Made by a program: the position numbers and the translations under genes. This document shows positions 36,337 through 47,353 of a stretch of 64,000 bases of DNA, piece after piece. Within the stretch, counting starts at the first letter, position 1; each line of letters starts with the position of its first letter. This stretch comes from Bolinopsis microptera (taxonomy: Eukaryota > Ctenophora > Tentaculata > Lobata > Bolinopsidae): NCBI RefSeq assembly GCF_026151205.1, contig NC_087077.1, positions 6,534,483-6,598,482 of the forward strand, given 5' to 3'. Below the pieces are notes generated by a model that worked only from the letters and a program-made list of their open reading frames with translations, did no database searches and was not told the origin of the DNA.

Positions 36337-38628
36337 GCTTCTTTTCGATCCAGTTAGTGGGGAGTCTTGAATTGCAGTTGGTTATGACTTTAGTTTTCTT
36401 TTGTTGTTGCAGGAGTGGGGAGTATATGACTCTTTAGGTTGGAGCTTACTGATATTTTCCATTCTGCGGTTTCATTAGATGGGGCATGGTTTATTTCAAT
36501 TTATCTACTTTTTGCGCTGTTTTCTGATGAGATGGTGATTTGTGGACAACTTATACAACTTATGAAGTAACATATAGCCTAGATGGTCAGTGGTCACTGA
36601 ACTTCCTGTGAAGTCATTTGGGCTGGACATATTAGGTGTATTGCAGTAAATGGAGCTGTATTCAATAACAAAAGGAAACGAGAACACATGGCACCTAGTG
36701 AGGGTTTATAGGTGAGCGGCTACAGATACCGTGGATCGAGATCATGTGTACTACCTGGGTTTTCTAATCTCTATACCGAGCACTTTCCGTTTCCCCCTAG
36801 AGTCCCATATCAAATAGACCTTATGGGCAATGGCCCATTAAAGAAGACAGGATATGACTAGGTAGATGTAAATATACCTTTCAACATCTGCCTTTCAACA
36901 TCTGCCTTTCAACATCTACTGTCAACATCTACTGTCTATTATGTAAATACCGCCCCCAGATTCGAGCAAGGGAGACTGGAGTGTAAAGGAACAAAATGAA
37001 GAATCAGGATTTGTTAAGATCAGTGATCACTTAGATTCTAGAGACGATGGGAGAGATCAGGAAGTATGTTTAGGGATGTTGTGAAGCTAGAAGACATGTT
37101 CTTGTGCAGGCTAACGAACTACGAAGAGCATGATTATCAAGTTAACTGTAGGATCAAAGAACACCGAAAAGGAAAGTTTTAGAAGTGATGGCTACTTACC
37201 GACTGTAGAATTTAAAGAGGAAATTAGAAAGTTACCAATGAGAACCAAGAGAGATCGAGGAAATATATCTAGGCACGTTAGGGTTGGGATTAGGGTTTAT
37301 GTAAAACCGTTTTGTACGGCTGCAAAACCATAAAAACCAAAGTCACGTGAAATTTTTGGGCGAGCGAATTAGTAAGAGCCTGCAACTTTATTGAATAGGG
37401 GATTGTCATGCCTCATGTGATATCAACAAAATTATTAGATTCCTAAAATCACAATACAGATTACCGGAATGGGCCTTTGGTTCAGTTTCTTGAAGTTTAC
37501 TTGATAAGCGTTGTACCGTATTTACTCGTGGCTCCTGAATCTAACTAACAACATAAGTAAGACATACAAAAGCCTTTTAATATTACCAAACGAAAACTTT
37601 TCAAACTTTTTCTAAAAACTACTTTGCTTTTTGCTCCTCGTTTCTAGCGATTTCAATGATTTTGGACCTATAAAAATGGTTTGAATTTTTGGTTGTTAGT
37701 TAATTGGACAATTATCCAATAATCTGACGTTTTTTACATTGTCAAAATAAACATCCCCTTGATTAATCCGCAACTTCTTTATCTTAGGATTTTCATAACT
37801 ATAGATATTTGACTTGCAAAGTAAGTGGTAAAAAGTGGCCTCAACACACGTGAACAGTTTGGAAAGGTTGGTCAGCCATTAAGAACACCAAATGAAACTC
37901 AAAAATGTTCTGAAAGCTTCTTGTTTTGGTAAATCAATTGTTTCAGACGGATCTGTCAGTACTACATTGCAAGAAACCTATTGTGACAGCCTACAATACG
38001 GAATACCCTGATTCAAAACAATAACAGAATATCGTAAATATATTGGTCCAAAATTAGGATTGGAGACAATGGCTAACCCAAATTGTAAGCGGCCCAAAAT
38101 GAAAGCTGCCTCGAACTGCGAGCAGAAGAGAGGGCAAATTTCTTAAATAACGGCCGTTCCACAAAAGCTAACAAGTTGCTATTCAAGTGAGGAGACATAG
38201 AGTCAAAGAAATGGTGTTTGCTAATTATAGAGCAAGCCACTTCCAATGAATATTATAATGGACAATATGATATGATACCACGCTGAAACTGATGTTTACG
38301 ATTAGAAGTGCCGCTGAAGAAGACCCCTTTAGATGAGTAGTCCGCATGTGGAATGTGCCAGATAACCCCAACCCTCGCCAGGGCCGGGTGGTAATAGCTA
38401 GTTGATAGCTAGTTGATGAGTCGCAATCACAGAGCTCCATATTCATCAGAAATAACTGATGAAGCAGCAGGTGGCAAACTGTAACTGTACTCCAGAAGCA
38501 GGTGGTCATGCAGGGGGGGGGGGGGCAGGGGGATGCATTTAGAATCACATACATAATCTCTCCCTTATCTATCTGTAGGATCAGGGCCCAGGGGTCATTC
38601 TAAAGAGGAGCACTGAAATTAAGCACGT
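36337..38628. other. Intergenic DNA, no gene recognised
   Basis: Moderately AT-rich, with short CTTTCAACATCTGC repeats at 36880-36945, TTAGGG-like words near 37275-37300 and a 13-base G run at 38513-38525. Frames at 37130-37333 and 38225-38554 lack recognisable motifs. Confidence 0.55.
38513..38525. repeat. Poly-G tract
   Basis: Thirteen G followed by CAGGGGG. Confidence 0.9.
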
Positions 38629-38656
38629 ACACTGTACGCGGCGTACTACTACTACA
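38629..38656. repeat. Direct repeat ACACTGTACGCGGC, left copy
   Basis: ACACTGTACGCGGCGTACTA is matched by ACACTGTACGCGGCATACTA at 40060. The two copies bracket the LINE ORF1 remnant and flanking DNA. Confidence 0.8.
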
Positions 38657-38934
38657 CTTTGTAAACCGAGACGTTGCCCGGGTGGTTCTAATGACCAATT
38701 TTAATCTTAACAAATATACAATAAAAATAGTAATAATCTCTCACAAGGGCACAAGGAATTTAAACTTCATCTGACAAATATTGCGAAAACTTTGTATGCT
38801 CCAACGGCCAGAAAGAATAACTCAACAAATAAAATTGTTTATCACAACGGGACAATTCCCCATCCTCTTACGAACACTATCGTCCCTAATATAATAGCAA
38901 GAGCCAAGACATGTATTGAACAAATTTACTCTAG

Positions 38935-39886
38935 TAAAATCCACACTCGCATCTCACAGAGTTGTCTTCAGTATGAATTTTCCATCCTTTGATGTAGTGG
39001 TGCTTGTTTGGCTCAGCGTTCTTCTTCTTTTGCAAGTATTGAAGGCCTGAACTAAACTTCGCTGACTGTCGCAGCTTTTGAGCTTGACTGAGTATCTGAT
39101 ATGCTGTACTGGAACTGGACAGAGTAACCTTGACTGGCCGAGTAGTTTTCTCCTTCAACTTGCCAACACTGAACTCTACTGAGCTCTATTGCTGATTTCA
39201 GTCCAATCTCCTCAAATATGTCTCCGACAGTTCTGTTCAAGTCTTTATTGGAATCTTCAGGCAAACCGGAAATCATGATGTTCTTGCTCCGGTCTTTTGC
39301 TTGCACCACAGACTTGACGACTTCTTTCAAAGTCTCGGGGTTACTGAACTTTCAGGTTGACAAACCATGACGTTTTCCTGAACTGCATAGCTGTACGATT
39401 TAAACTGACTTTCTACCGTGTCTTGAACGACGGTCTGCACTGCCTGCAACTGTTTCTGCAGCTGTTTTTCTTTGCATGGTCAATTATTGATTCCTGAGCG
39501 CTGATAACCAATTTCTGATTCTCGATCGACTGATTCTTTACCTGAGGACCCCAGGCTTTAATGTTGATAAACAACCGAATAGAGATTAGGCGGAATGACA
39601 GGCTGAGCGCGGCCCAGTAACTGATTCTTGATTGAGCTCAGTACGTTTTTCATTTTCTTTAACTTGTCATTTTGAAAGCGAACCAAACATGAAGCGATTC
39701 TGACAGAAACGCTGCAAACTTTTCTTTATCCGTTAAACATAATGACCTTTTAAGCAAAAAATGTTTGCACTGTACAGAAGTCATGTCAACTGGTGCTTCA
39801 CAACCGAACTGATTCATAATTTTTGCCATCCAATCCTCAGCTTTAAACATAATACTGTCAATCTCCATGTCGTCCACAGCTGCCAT
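38935..39886 (-). pseudogene. Decayed LINE ORF1 (nucleic-acid-binding protein)
   Basis: Read on the minus strand from 39886, the first frame (75 codons) starts MAAVDDMEIDSIMFKAEDW. After frameshifts and stops, a frame at 39330-39052 reads DRSKNIMISGLPEDSNKDL, and another at 39158-38931 reads RPVKVTLSSSSTAYQILSQA then KLRQSAKFS. The N-x-x-I-x-G-L-P-E and R-P-V-K-V-T-L..A-x-x-L-R blocks are typical of the RNA-binding domain of LINE ORF1 proteins. An insertion with the ACCCCAGGCTT dispersed repeat lies around 39540-39620. Dead copy; unrelated in sequence to the esterase-type ORF1 at 50.7-52.9 kb. Confidence 0.7.
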
Positions 39887-40058
39887 GATGTGAAGCTAAG
39901 CTACAAGGCGAGAGTCACAAAATCTCGCCGTTAAACAAGGCGAGATAAGAAAGCAGATAAGAGAGCGAATTAAACAAACGTATGCTATAATTAATGTAGG
40001 GCTGAACTGTTGAGTGTAGGCCGTAGGGCTGAACTGTAGGGCTGAACACTAATAGTAA

Positions 40059-40086
40059 TACACTGTACGCGGCATACTAATACTAC
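40059..40086. repeat. Direct repeat ACACTGTACGCGGC, right copy
   Basis: Partner of 38629-38656, about 1.43 kb away in the same orientation. Confidence 0.8.
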
Positions 40087-40117
40087 TAGTACTACTACTG
40101 TTAGTTTTACGGTTTAC

Positions 40118-40195
40118 CTACCTTATCAGACCTTATTTGACCGGACATTAAATGAACGGACAAAATTATGAACGGACTTTAAAATGAACGCTCGA
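40118..40195 (+). repeat. GAACGGAC dispersed repeat, copy 2
   Basis: CCTTATCAGACCTTATTTGA..CCGGACATT then repeated GAACGGAC words; reverse complement of the family at 25695-25815. Confidence 0.55.
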
Positions 40196-40281
40196 AGGCA
40201 TTCAAAACCATCAAAATTCCAAATTTTTTCATCTTTTTTTTTGGCGTTTTAAAAATTTTAGCAGATAATTTGTAAATTAAT

Positions 40282-40786
40282 CACAGTGCTGGCAAGCACG
40301 ACCGTTGCATTTATTGTGGGTATACTATGTACCCCATTTACTATTATACCCCCTTTACTATTATACCCCCTTTACTATTATACCCTCTTTGGTACACGTT
40401 ACAAGCCTCTTTCGTGCACGCGAAGCGTGCACTCCGGCCGGAGTTTTTCAGACATTAAGACTCATCGGAAGTCGTTCAGCAGATTTATTTTAGTTCAAAA
40501 CATTCTAATTTGATGTCAAAGATGACAGGAATAAAAAATAGTTATGTTGAGATTTTTAAGAAATTTGCATAAAATACTCGCCAGCACTGTTATACGAAAT
40601 TCGGTAAAAAACCCAAAATCGCCATATTCAGGTGCTTTAAAAACCATGTTAAAATTGAGTTCGAGATCTGAAATTTTTCAGGGCGTCTAGACGTTGACCA
40701 AATCGACTGCAAAAAAAGTTTCAGGTTTCAGGAACATCGGGAAGTGGGTTTTCTAGAACCCCTGTTTTACGACAGATTGTCGTGAT
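40282..40786 (+). repeat. Block A of the composite
   Basis: Starts CACAGTGCTGGCAAGCACG; an inner inverted partner GCCAGCACTG lies at 40583-40592. Contains a GTGCACGCGAAGCGTGCAC hairpin and (TTTACTATTATACCCCC) repeats, and ends with TACGACAGATTGTCGTGATA followed by an ATAC microsatellite tail. Confidence 0.75.
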
Positions 40787-40814
40787 ACATACATACATAC
40801 ATATACATATACAT

Positions 40815-41178
40815 ATATTTTACCAAAACCCATAATCATGGGTAGAGTGGAGCGCTGCCAGTGTCTCTCTTTCCCAAACAAAAGGCAATGATATCAATTT
40901 GAATGACCGTTATCAAATGCAAAATGATACCGAGAATGAAATCGGTCGCTCGCTTTTCCCACTCATTCATGGCTTACGAATTGTAATAAGTTTCGATTTA
41001 TAACATGTAATCTATTTCAATTGTAAATGAATGGGAAAAGCGAGCGACCGATTTCATTCTCGGTATCATTTTGCATTTGATAACGGTCATTCAAATTGAT
41101 ATCATTGCCTTTTGTTTGGGAAAGAGAGACACTGGCAGCGCTCCACTCTACCCATGATTATGGGTTTTGGTAAAATAT
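40815..41178. repeat. Hairpin block B
   Basis: Left arm 40815-40970 and right arm 41025-41178 are near-perfect inverted repeats, both ending ATATTTTACCAAAACCCATA outward, around a ~54-nt loop. Confidence 0.85.
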
Positions 41179-42214
41179 CATCTCTTTTTTATTATAATGT
41201 CAGGGTACTTTACAAAGCCGAAATGTAAACTCATAACTTCATTAATATTAATAAGGAGGTTATTTCAACGATTTCGAAATTTTTCCTTTGAAAACATTTC
41301 CTTGTGTTTAGGTAAGCATATCGGTCGATCACTGACTGAATTTGCCACTTTATACTCATTGAAGTTCAGAAGTTGGCATTAAATTCATATATAATGACAT
41401 TGAACTGTCGTGGCAAAGCAGAATTTGTTCAAAATCACGAATGAGCAAAATTTTAACCTTTCGCACGTGCAAACCTTGAGCGGAAGTTGCGTGCGCATCC
41501 AATATTGAATCACCGTAAATTTTTGCATGATGGTGTTTTATATATAGTTTGATAAGCATGCAAAGTTTCAAAGTATTTTAAGAAGAACTGTAATCACAAC
41601 GGCACTCCAAAGTTGACGGAAATTGGTGAAAACAGCAATTTTCAGTGATTTTAGCAATTTTCTATCAATTTGGGCGTGTCCCCACGTGTGCAACTTTTCG
41701 ATTTTCAACTTTAAAACTAGCCTATGACACAATTTAGAGCTTTAGGAAGCAAAATTGAGCTCCACAACCCAAGGGATGGTGCAACACCAGAGAATACTAG
41801 AACGTAAAATTAGCGTTTTTATAAAATTATTCTTTAAAAAAGCACTAACTTCAATAGCGAATATCTTTATGAAGGAGCAAGCTAGAAAAACTTTCCGGTA
41901 GATTTTTAGAATGCTTAAACAATTATCTAACTTCACTATGCCCCCAAATTTTGAATAAAATTACTCCTTAATGGTGTAAAATCGATTTGAAAAATGATTA
42001 CTTTGTGAAAAATCAAGTTTTAAAAATGGTTAACTTGATGACGTCATCAAGTGGTGATGATGACGTTGAATTACTTTTTAACATAATGTAAACTAAAGTC
42101 TAAACAATTATCTTCAAGACCTGTGGTCCGAAATGGCTGTATCTTTTATACTTTAGAATCTACGGACACTTAAATACAGGCTATAATTCACTGGCAAAGC
42201 GTCTATCCCTGAAT
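41179..42214 (+). repeat. Palindrome arm C
   Basis: About 1.04 kb with its inverted partner at 42774-43799. Ends GGCAAAGCGTCTATCCCTGA AT at the centre of the palindrome. Short open frames on both strands are not conserved between the arms. Confidence 0.8.
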
Positions 42215-42240
42215 ATATATATGTATATATATATGTATAT

Positions 42241-42773
42241 ATCACGACAATCTGTCGTAAAACAGGGGTTGTAGAAAACCCATTTCCCGATGCTCCTGAA
42301 ACTTGAAACTTTTTTTACAGTCGATTAGGTCAACGTCTAGACGCCCTGCAAAGCTTCAGATCTCTAACTCAATTTTAACATGGGTTTTAAGGCACCTGAA
42401 TATGGCGATTTCGGGTTTTTTACCGAATTTCGTATAACAGTGCTGGCGAGTATTTTATGCAAATTTTTTAAAAATCTCAACATAACTATTTCTTATTTCT
42501 GACATCTTTGACATCAAATTAGAATATTTTGAACTAAAAATAAATCTGCTGAACGACTTCCGATGAGTCTTAATGCCTGAAAAACTCCTGCCGGAGGCGT
42601 CGGCCTTCGGCCGCCGCCTCCGGCCGGAGTGCACGCTTCGCGTGCACGAAAGAGGCTTCCGACGTGTACCAAAGGGGGTGTAAAGGGGGTATAATAGTAA
42701 AGGGGATAGAATAGTAAAGGGGGTACATAGTATACCCCCAATAAAGACACCGCTCGTGCTTGCCAGCACTGTG
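42241..42773 (-). repeat. Block A' inserted at the palindrome centre
   Basis: Reverse-oriented copy of block A with a longer GC-rich segment: two adjacent hairpins at 42590-42624 (16-bp stem, one mismatch, TTC loop) and 42629-42647 (8-bp stem, TTC loop). An AT/GTAT microsatellite tail lies at 42212-42240. Confidence 0.75.
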
Positions 42774-43799
42774 ATTCAGGGATAGACGCTTTGCCAGTCA
42801 ATTGTAGCCTGTATTTAATTGTCCATAGATTGAAAAGTATAAAAGATACAGCCATTTCCGACCACAGGTCTTGAAAATAATTGTTTACACTTTAGTTTAC
42901 ATTGTATAAACAAATTATTTGACGTCATGAACACCCTTTGATGACGTCATCAAGTTAACCGTTTTTAAAACTTGATTTTTGACAAAGTAATAACTTTTAA
43001 AAATGATTTTACACCATTAAAAAGTAATTGTATTCAAAATCTGAGGAAATTTTTACCTTAGATAATTGTTCAAGCATTCTGAAAATCTACCGGAAAGTTT
43101 TTCTAGCTTGCTCCTTCATAAAGATATTCGTCATTGAAGTTTGTGCTTTTTTTGAAGAATTATTTTATAAAAACGTCAATTTTGCGATTTAGTATTCTCT
43201 GGTGTTGGGCCATGCCTTGAGTTGTGGAGCTCAGTTCTGCTTCCTATAGGTATAAATTGTGCATTAGGCTAGTTTTAAAGTTGAAAATCGAAAAGTTGCA
43301 CACGTGGGGACACGCCCAAATTGATAGAAAATCGATAAAATCACTGAAAATTGCTGTTTTCGTCATTTTCTGTCAACTTTAGAGTGCCGTTGTGATTACA
43401 ATTCTTCTTGAAATAGTTTGAAACTTTGCATGCTTATCAAACTATATATAAAACAATTACATGCAAAAATTTACGGCGATTCAATATTGGATGCGCACGC
43501 AACGTCCGCTCAAAGTTTGCACGCGCGAAAGGTGAGAATTTTGCTCATTCGTGATTTCCAACAAATTCTGCTTTGCCACGACAGTTTAATGTCATTATAT
43601 ATATGAATTTAATGCCAACTTGAATGAGTATTAAGTGGCATATTCAGTCAGTGATCGACCGATATGCTTACCTTAACACAAGGAAATGTTTTTAAAGGAA
43701 AAATTTCGAAATCGTTGAAACTTCCTCCTTATTAATGAAGATATCAGTTTATATTTCGACTTTATAAAGTACCCTGACATTATAATCAAAATAGATGAT
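42774..43799 (-). repeat. Palindrome arm C'
   Basis: Inverted partner of 41179-42214; begins ATTCAGGGATAGACGCTTTG right after block A'. Confidence 0.8.
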
Positions 43800-44298
43800 A
43801 TTTGACCAAAACCCATAATCATGGGTAGAGTGGACCGCTGCCAGTGTCTCTCTTTCCTAAACAAAAGGAAATGATATTAATTTTATTGACCGTTCTCAAA
43901 TGCAAAATGATACCGAGAATGAAATCGGTCGCTCGCTTTTCCCATTCATTTACAATTGTAATAGACTAAGAAAAACTACCCAAAGGCAGCTGTACTCGGC
44001 AATAAAGATTCAATAAACTTCAGCAGTAGTAACTACCACCCTTACCCCGAAATACTAGGTATCGACCCGAACGCAACCCAAAGAGATTTTTACAGCATCT
44101 CATGATTGATGGAATCAATCGAAACTTATTACAATTCGAAAGCCGTGAATGAATGGGAAAAGCGAGCGACCGATTTCATTCTCGGTATCATTTTGCATTT
44201 GAGAACGGTCAATCAAATTAATATCATTTCCTTTTGTTTAGGAAAGAGAGACACTGGCAGCGGTCCATTCTACCCATGATTATGGGTTTTGGTCAAAT
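43800..44298. repeat. Hairpin block B'
   Basis: Arms about 43800-43950 and 44146-44298. Same outer ends as B (ACCAAAACCCATAATCATGG) but the loop is ~195 nt, about 140 nt longer than in B. Confidence 0.82.
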
Positions 44299-44845
44299 TT
44301 TTTATACATTATACAATTACAATGAGCACGAACGGCAGTCGTTAAGCAGTAAAAAATGTCAAAATATCTGTAGATTAGTGTCTATGATTATGAAAGTTGT
44401 GTAAAAACAACAAATACGAAATATGACCAGATTTGATGATCATATCAAATTCACAGGTCATCTTCCTTTAACGGGTGATACCGGTAAAATGTTTGTTTTA
44501 AATATACAAGACCGTCGACGAGTCCAACTCGGCGCGTGTCTTGGTAGGTTTAAACCTACAAATCTTCCTCAAATGGTATAATTAACTTAAAATATTTAAA
44601 TTGTATAATAACTCGTTTTTCATTGATCCGTTGATATAATTTAGTCCGAATCCGATGATAGCCATTACAATTGACTGAAATTAAAAAGTTGTCATATTTA
44701 GTGGAACTATGTAAAAGGGGATCGTTGCTAGCGTCGAGATTGTCTTAACCCTGCCTTAGTCAGTTGAAAGTCTGATAGCATATGTTCCGTTTGATTTGAC
44801 CAAACTAATGCCTTTCATTGCTTTATATCCTAAAAGTAAACATTA
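44299..44845. other. AT-rich DNA, no gene recognised
   Basis: No coding or repeat signal that could be supported. Confidence 0.55.
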
Positions 44846-45153
44846 CCCCCAGTACAGTTCCATAGCGGATATTATGCCAAATTATTAGACTGAGATCGTC
44901 AAATAATATTTCTTCGGATATTTCTCCGGTTTGCAGTTCCATAACCTTATCCGGAGACCATCTACGGTAATTTTGTTGATTCTCACAGATGGAGCAAAGT
45001 GCAAAGAAATTACCACAAACTGCTACAATCTCCGAAAAATTCCCGGAGAGCTTCATCTCCGTCTAATACAGTAAACGGAGCCGGAGAATCATCACCGTAG
45101 AAATGGACCTCCGTCTAATAATTTGTCATAATATCCGCTATGTAACTGGGGGG
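44846..45153. mobile_element. MITE, copy 2 of the 25.4-kb family
   Basis: Same ends and interior words as copy 1 (GCGGATATTATGCCAAATTA..TTTCTCCGGTTTGCAGTTCC..CGTCTAATAATTTG), in the same orientation, more diverged. The outer bases (ACCCCCAGT / ACTGGGGGGT) are less exact and no clear target duplication is seen. Confidence 0.75.
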
Positions 45154-46187
45154 TGAGTTCGCAGTGGAATAATTTTGGAAAAAATCTCAACGGACTTTAA
45201 CTTGGACATGAACGGACCTTAAACGGACGGACTTTACAGTATTATTGATTATACGGAGCTTCACGACCGTGCTAAATCATTCTGCACTGGAACTTTTTCT
45301 AAAGGGCCCCTGTACTGCAGTAGTCGAAACCAGCGTAAATGGATATATTTTTGAACGCTGATTTCTAATCATCCCTCATAAAATACTTCCCTGACGAGTT
45401 ATTGGCGAAATAATAATATAAGGAAGTAGGTCAAATCGATAGGGTGCGGTTTAAGCAATCAATTGAGTTAATGATCGGGTAGGTTAGGTCAGTGTATAGG
45501 GTTTGTAATTGTGGGTCAGAGCCATCTAGAGAACGTGTTAAACTTAGTCACGTGATAGTGCAATGCAGAGTGATTTATCATCATCCTCAACATTAAACAG
45601 CAATCAAATCAGAGAACGTGGTCTCGGAGCGATGACATCTCATTACCCGAAAATAAAAACACAAACTCTACAGCAGTATCTTTGGGCTGTGCTAAGCAAC
45701 AAACATGCAAAAACTTCCTGGACACCTTGCTATTTGTATATATCTTATTTAATTACAAAATATATAATATATATTATATAATGATTTATGAATTTATTAT
45801 ATAATAATAATAATAGTGAAAAGTAAAAATGGCTTTCACCACAATATGAACAAGTGTGCAATAGGACAACATATTATATTTATCGGAACTTTCCAGACCA
45901 AGTTACTAATGTCATTTAAAGCTAAGTTATCAGAGTTACCACTGTCTATATAGCAATGACTGGAAACAACATAGTGGGTTATGAGACTCTTGTTGCTAAT
46001 TGTAATTTTATTTTTAATTAAAGTTCTAAACAAGGGATAGTTAATTTTATAAACGGAGCATATAAGTGAAATTGGATATCGATAAGCTCATATATTTGAT
46101 ACAATATGAAAATGTTTGATGGCAGGTAAAAGAGTTTATCAGGCAGGTTAAAGTAGTAGCGTAGTAAAGAAGGACATGCGAGGTAGG
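45154..46187. other. AT-rich DNA, no gene recognised
   Basis: Starts with a weak GAACGGAC-type repeat (45185-45240). Frame 45563-45781 has no recognisable motif. Confidence 0.55.
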
Positions 46188-46305
46188 TAGGTAGGACATG
46201 TGCCTCTAGTAACATTAAAAGTTGGGCACATTATGTGAGGTAGGTAGGACATGTGCCTCAAGTAACATTAAAAGTTGTGCAGATTATGTGAGGTAGCACA
46301 TTATC
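46188..46305. repeat. Two-copy ~58-bp tandem repeat
   Basis: GTAGGTAGGACATGTGCCTC then ..AGTAACATTAAAAGTTG..CAnATTATGTGAGG, twice. Confidence 0.88.
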
Positions 46306-46387
46306 AGAGGGTTAATATGAGATTGGTTCTGTCATTATCGAGTGGTATCAGAGCGGAAATTTCAATAAAACGCTCGGCCAAGCGATG

Positions 46388-47353
46388 CTGAATGGTGATT
46401 GCAATTAGCAAACCTAGCAGAGCGTTAAGAGTGGCTGAGTTGGTGATTGCAATTAACAAATCTAGCAGAGCGCTAAGTGATGCTGAGTTGGTGATTGCAA
46501 TTAGCAAACCTAGCAGAGCGTTAAGAGTAAGTGTGGCTGAGTTGGTGATTGCAATTAACAAATCTAGCAGAGCGCTAAGTGTGGCTGAGTTGGTGATTAC
46601 AATTAACAAACCTAGCAGAGCGCTAAGTGAGGCTGAGTTGGTGATTGCAATTAGCAAACCTAGCAGAGCGCTAAGTGTGGCTGAGTTGGTGATTGCAATT
46701 AGCAAACCTAGCAGAGCGCTAAGTGTGGCTGCGTTGGTGATAGCAATTAGCAAATCTAGCAGAGCGCTAAGTGTGGCTGAGTTGGTGATTGCAATTAGCA
46801 AACCTAGCAGAGCGCTAAGTGTGGCTGAGTTGGTGATTGCAATTAGCAAACCTAGCAGAGCGCTAAGTGTGGCTGAGTTGGTGATTGCAATTAGCAAACC
46901 TAGCAGAGCGCTAAGTGTGGCTGCGTTGGTGATAGCAATTAGCAAACCTAGCAGAGCGCTAAGTGTGGCTGAGTTGGTGATTGCAATTAGCAAACCTAGC
47001 AGAGCGCTAAGTGTGGCTGAGTTGGTGATTGCAATTACTTAGCAAACCTAGCAGAGCGCTAAGTGACGCTGAGTTGGTGATTGCAATTAGCAAATCTAGC
47101 AGAGCGCTAAGTGTGGCTGAGTTGGTGATTGCAATTAGCAAACCTAGCAGAGCGCTAAGTGTGGCTGAGTTGGTGATTGCAATTAGCAAACCTAGCAGAG
47201 CGCTAAGTGTGGCTGAGTTGGTGATTGCAATTAGCAAACCTAGCAGAGCGCTAAGTGTGGCTGAGTTGGTGATTGCAATTAGCAAACCTAGCAGAGCGCT
47301 AAGTGTGGCTGAGTTGGTGATTGCAATTAGCAAACCTAGCAGAGCGCTAAGTG
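46388..47353. repeat. 48-bp minisatellite, left part
   Basis: About 20 copies of a 48-bp unit, CTAAGTGTGGCTGAGTTGGT followed by GATTGCAATTAGCAAACCTA and GCAGAGCG. The unit is 16 codons, so both strands stay open: ALSVAELVIAISKPSR on plus, LIAITNSATLSALLGL on minus. Ends at GCTAAGTG (47346-47353), the left copy of an 8-bp duplication flanking the LINE. Confidence 0.96.

Larger units (their letters stand above)
40282..44298. mobile_element. 4-kb composite of nested inverted repeats (foldback-like)
   Basis: Six blocks in the order A, B, C, A', C', B'. A (40282-40786) and A' (42241-42773) are inverted copies. B (40815-41178) and B' (43800-44298) are inverted copies, and each is itself a hairpin with ~155-bp arms. 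C (41179-42214) and C' (42774-43799) are inverted copies, roughly 85-90 percent alike by eye. B-C and C'-B' thus form a ~1.4-kb-arm palindrome with A' sitting in its centre. No transposase frame is present. Likely a foldback or MITE-type element disrupted by insertion of a second family (A). Confidence 0.75.

Noticed and set aside
38225-38554. 109-codon minus-strand frame as a gene
   Set aside because: Includes translation of a poly-G tract and shows no domain features.
40286-43864. Short open frames in the composite palindrome as transposase genes
   Set aside because: All under 115 codons, not conserved between inverted copies, and without catalytic motifs.
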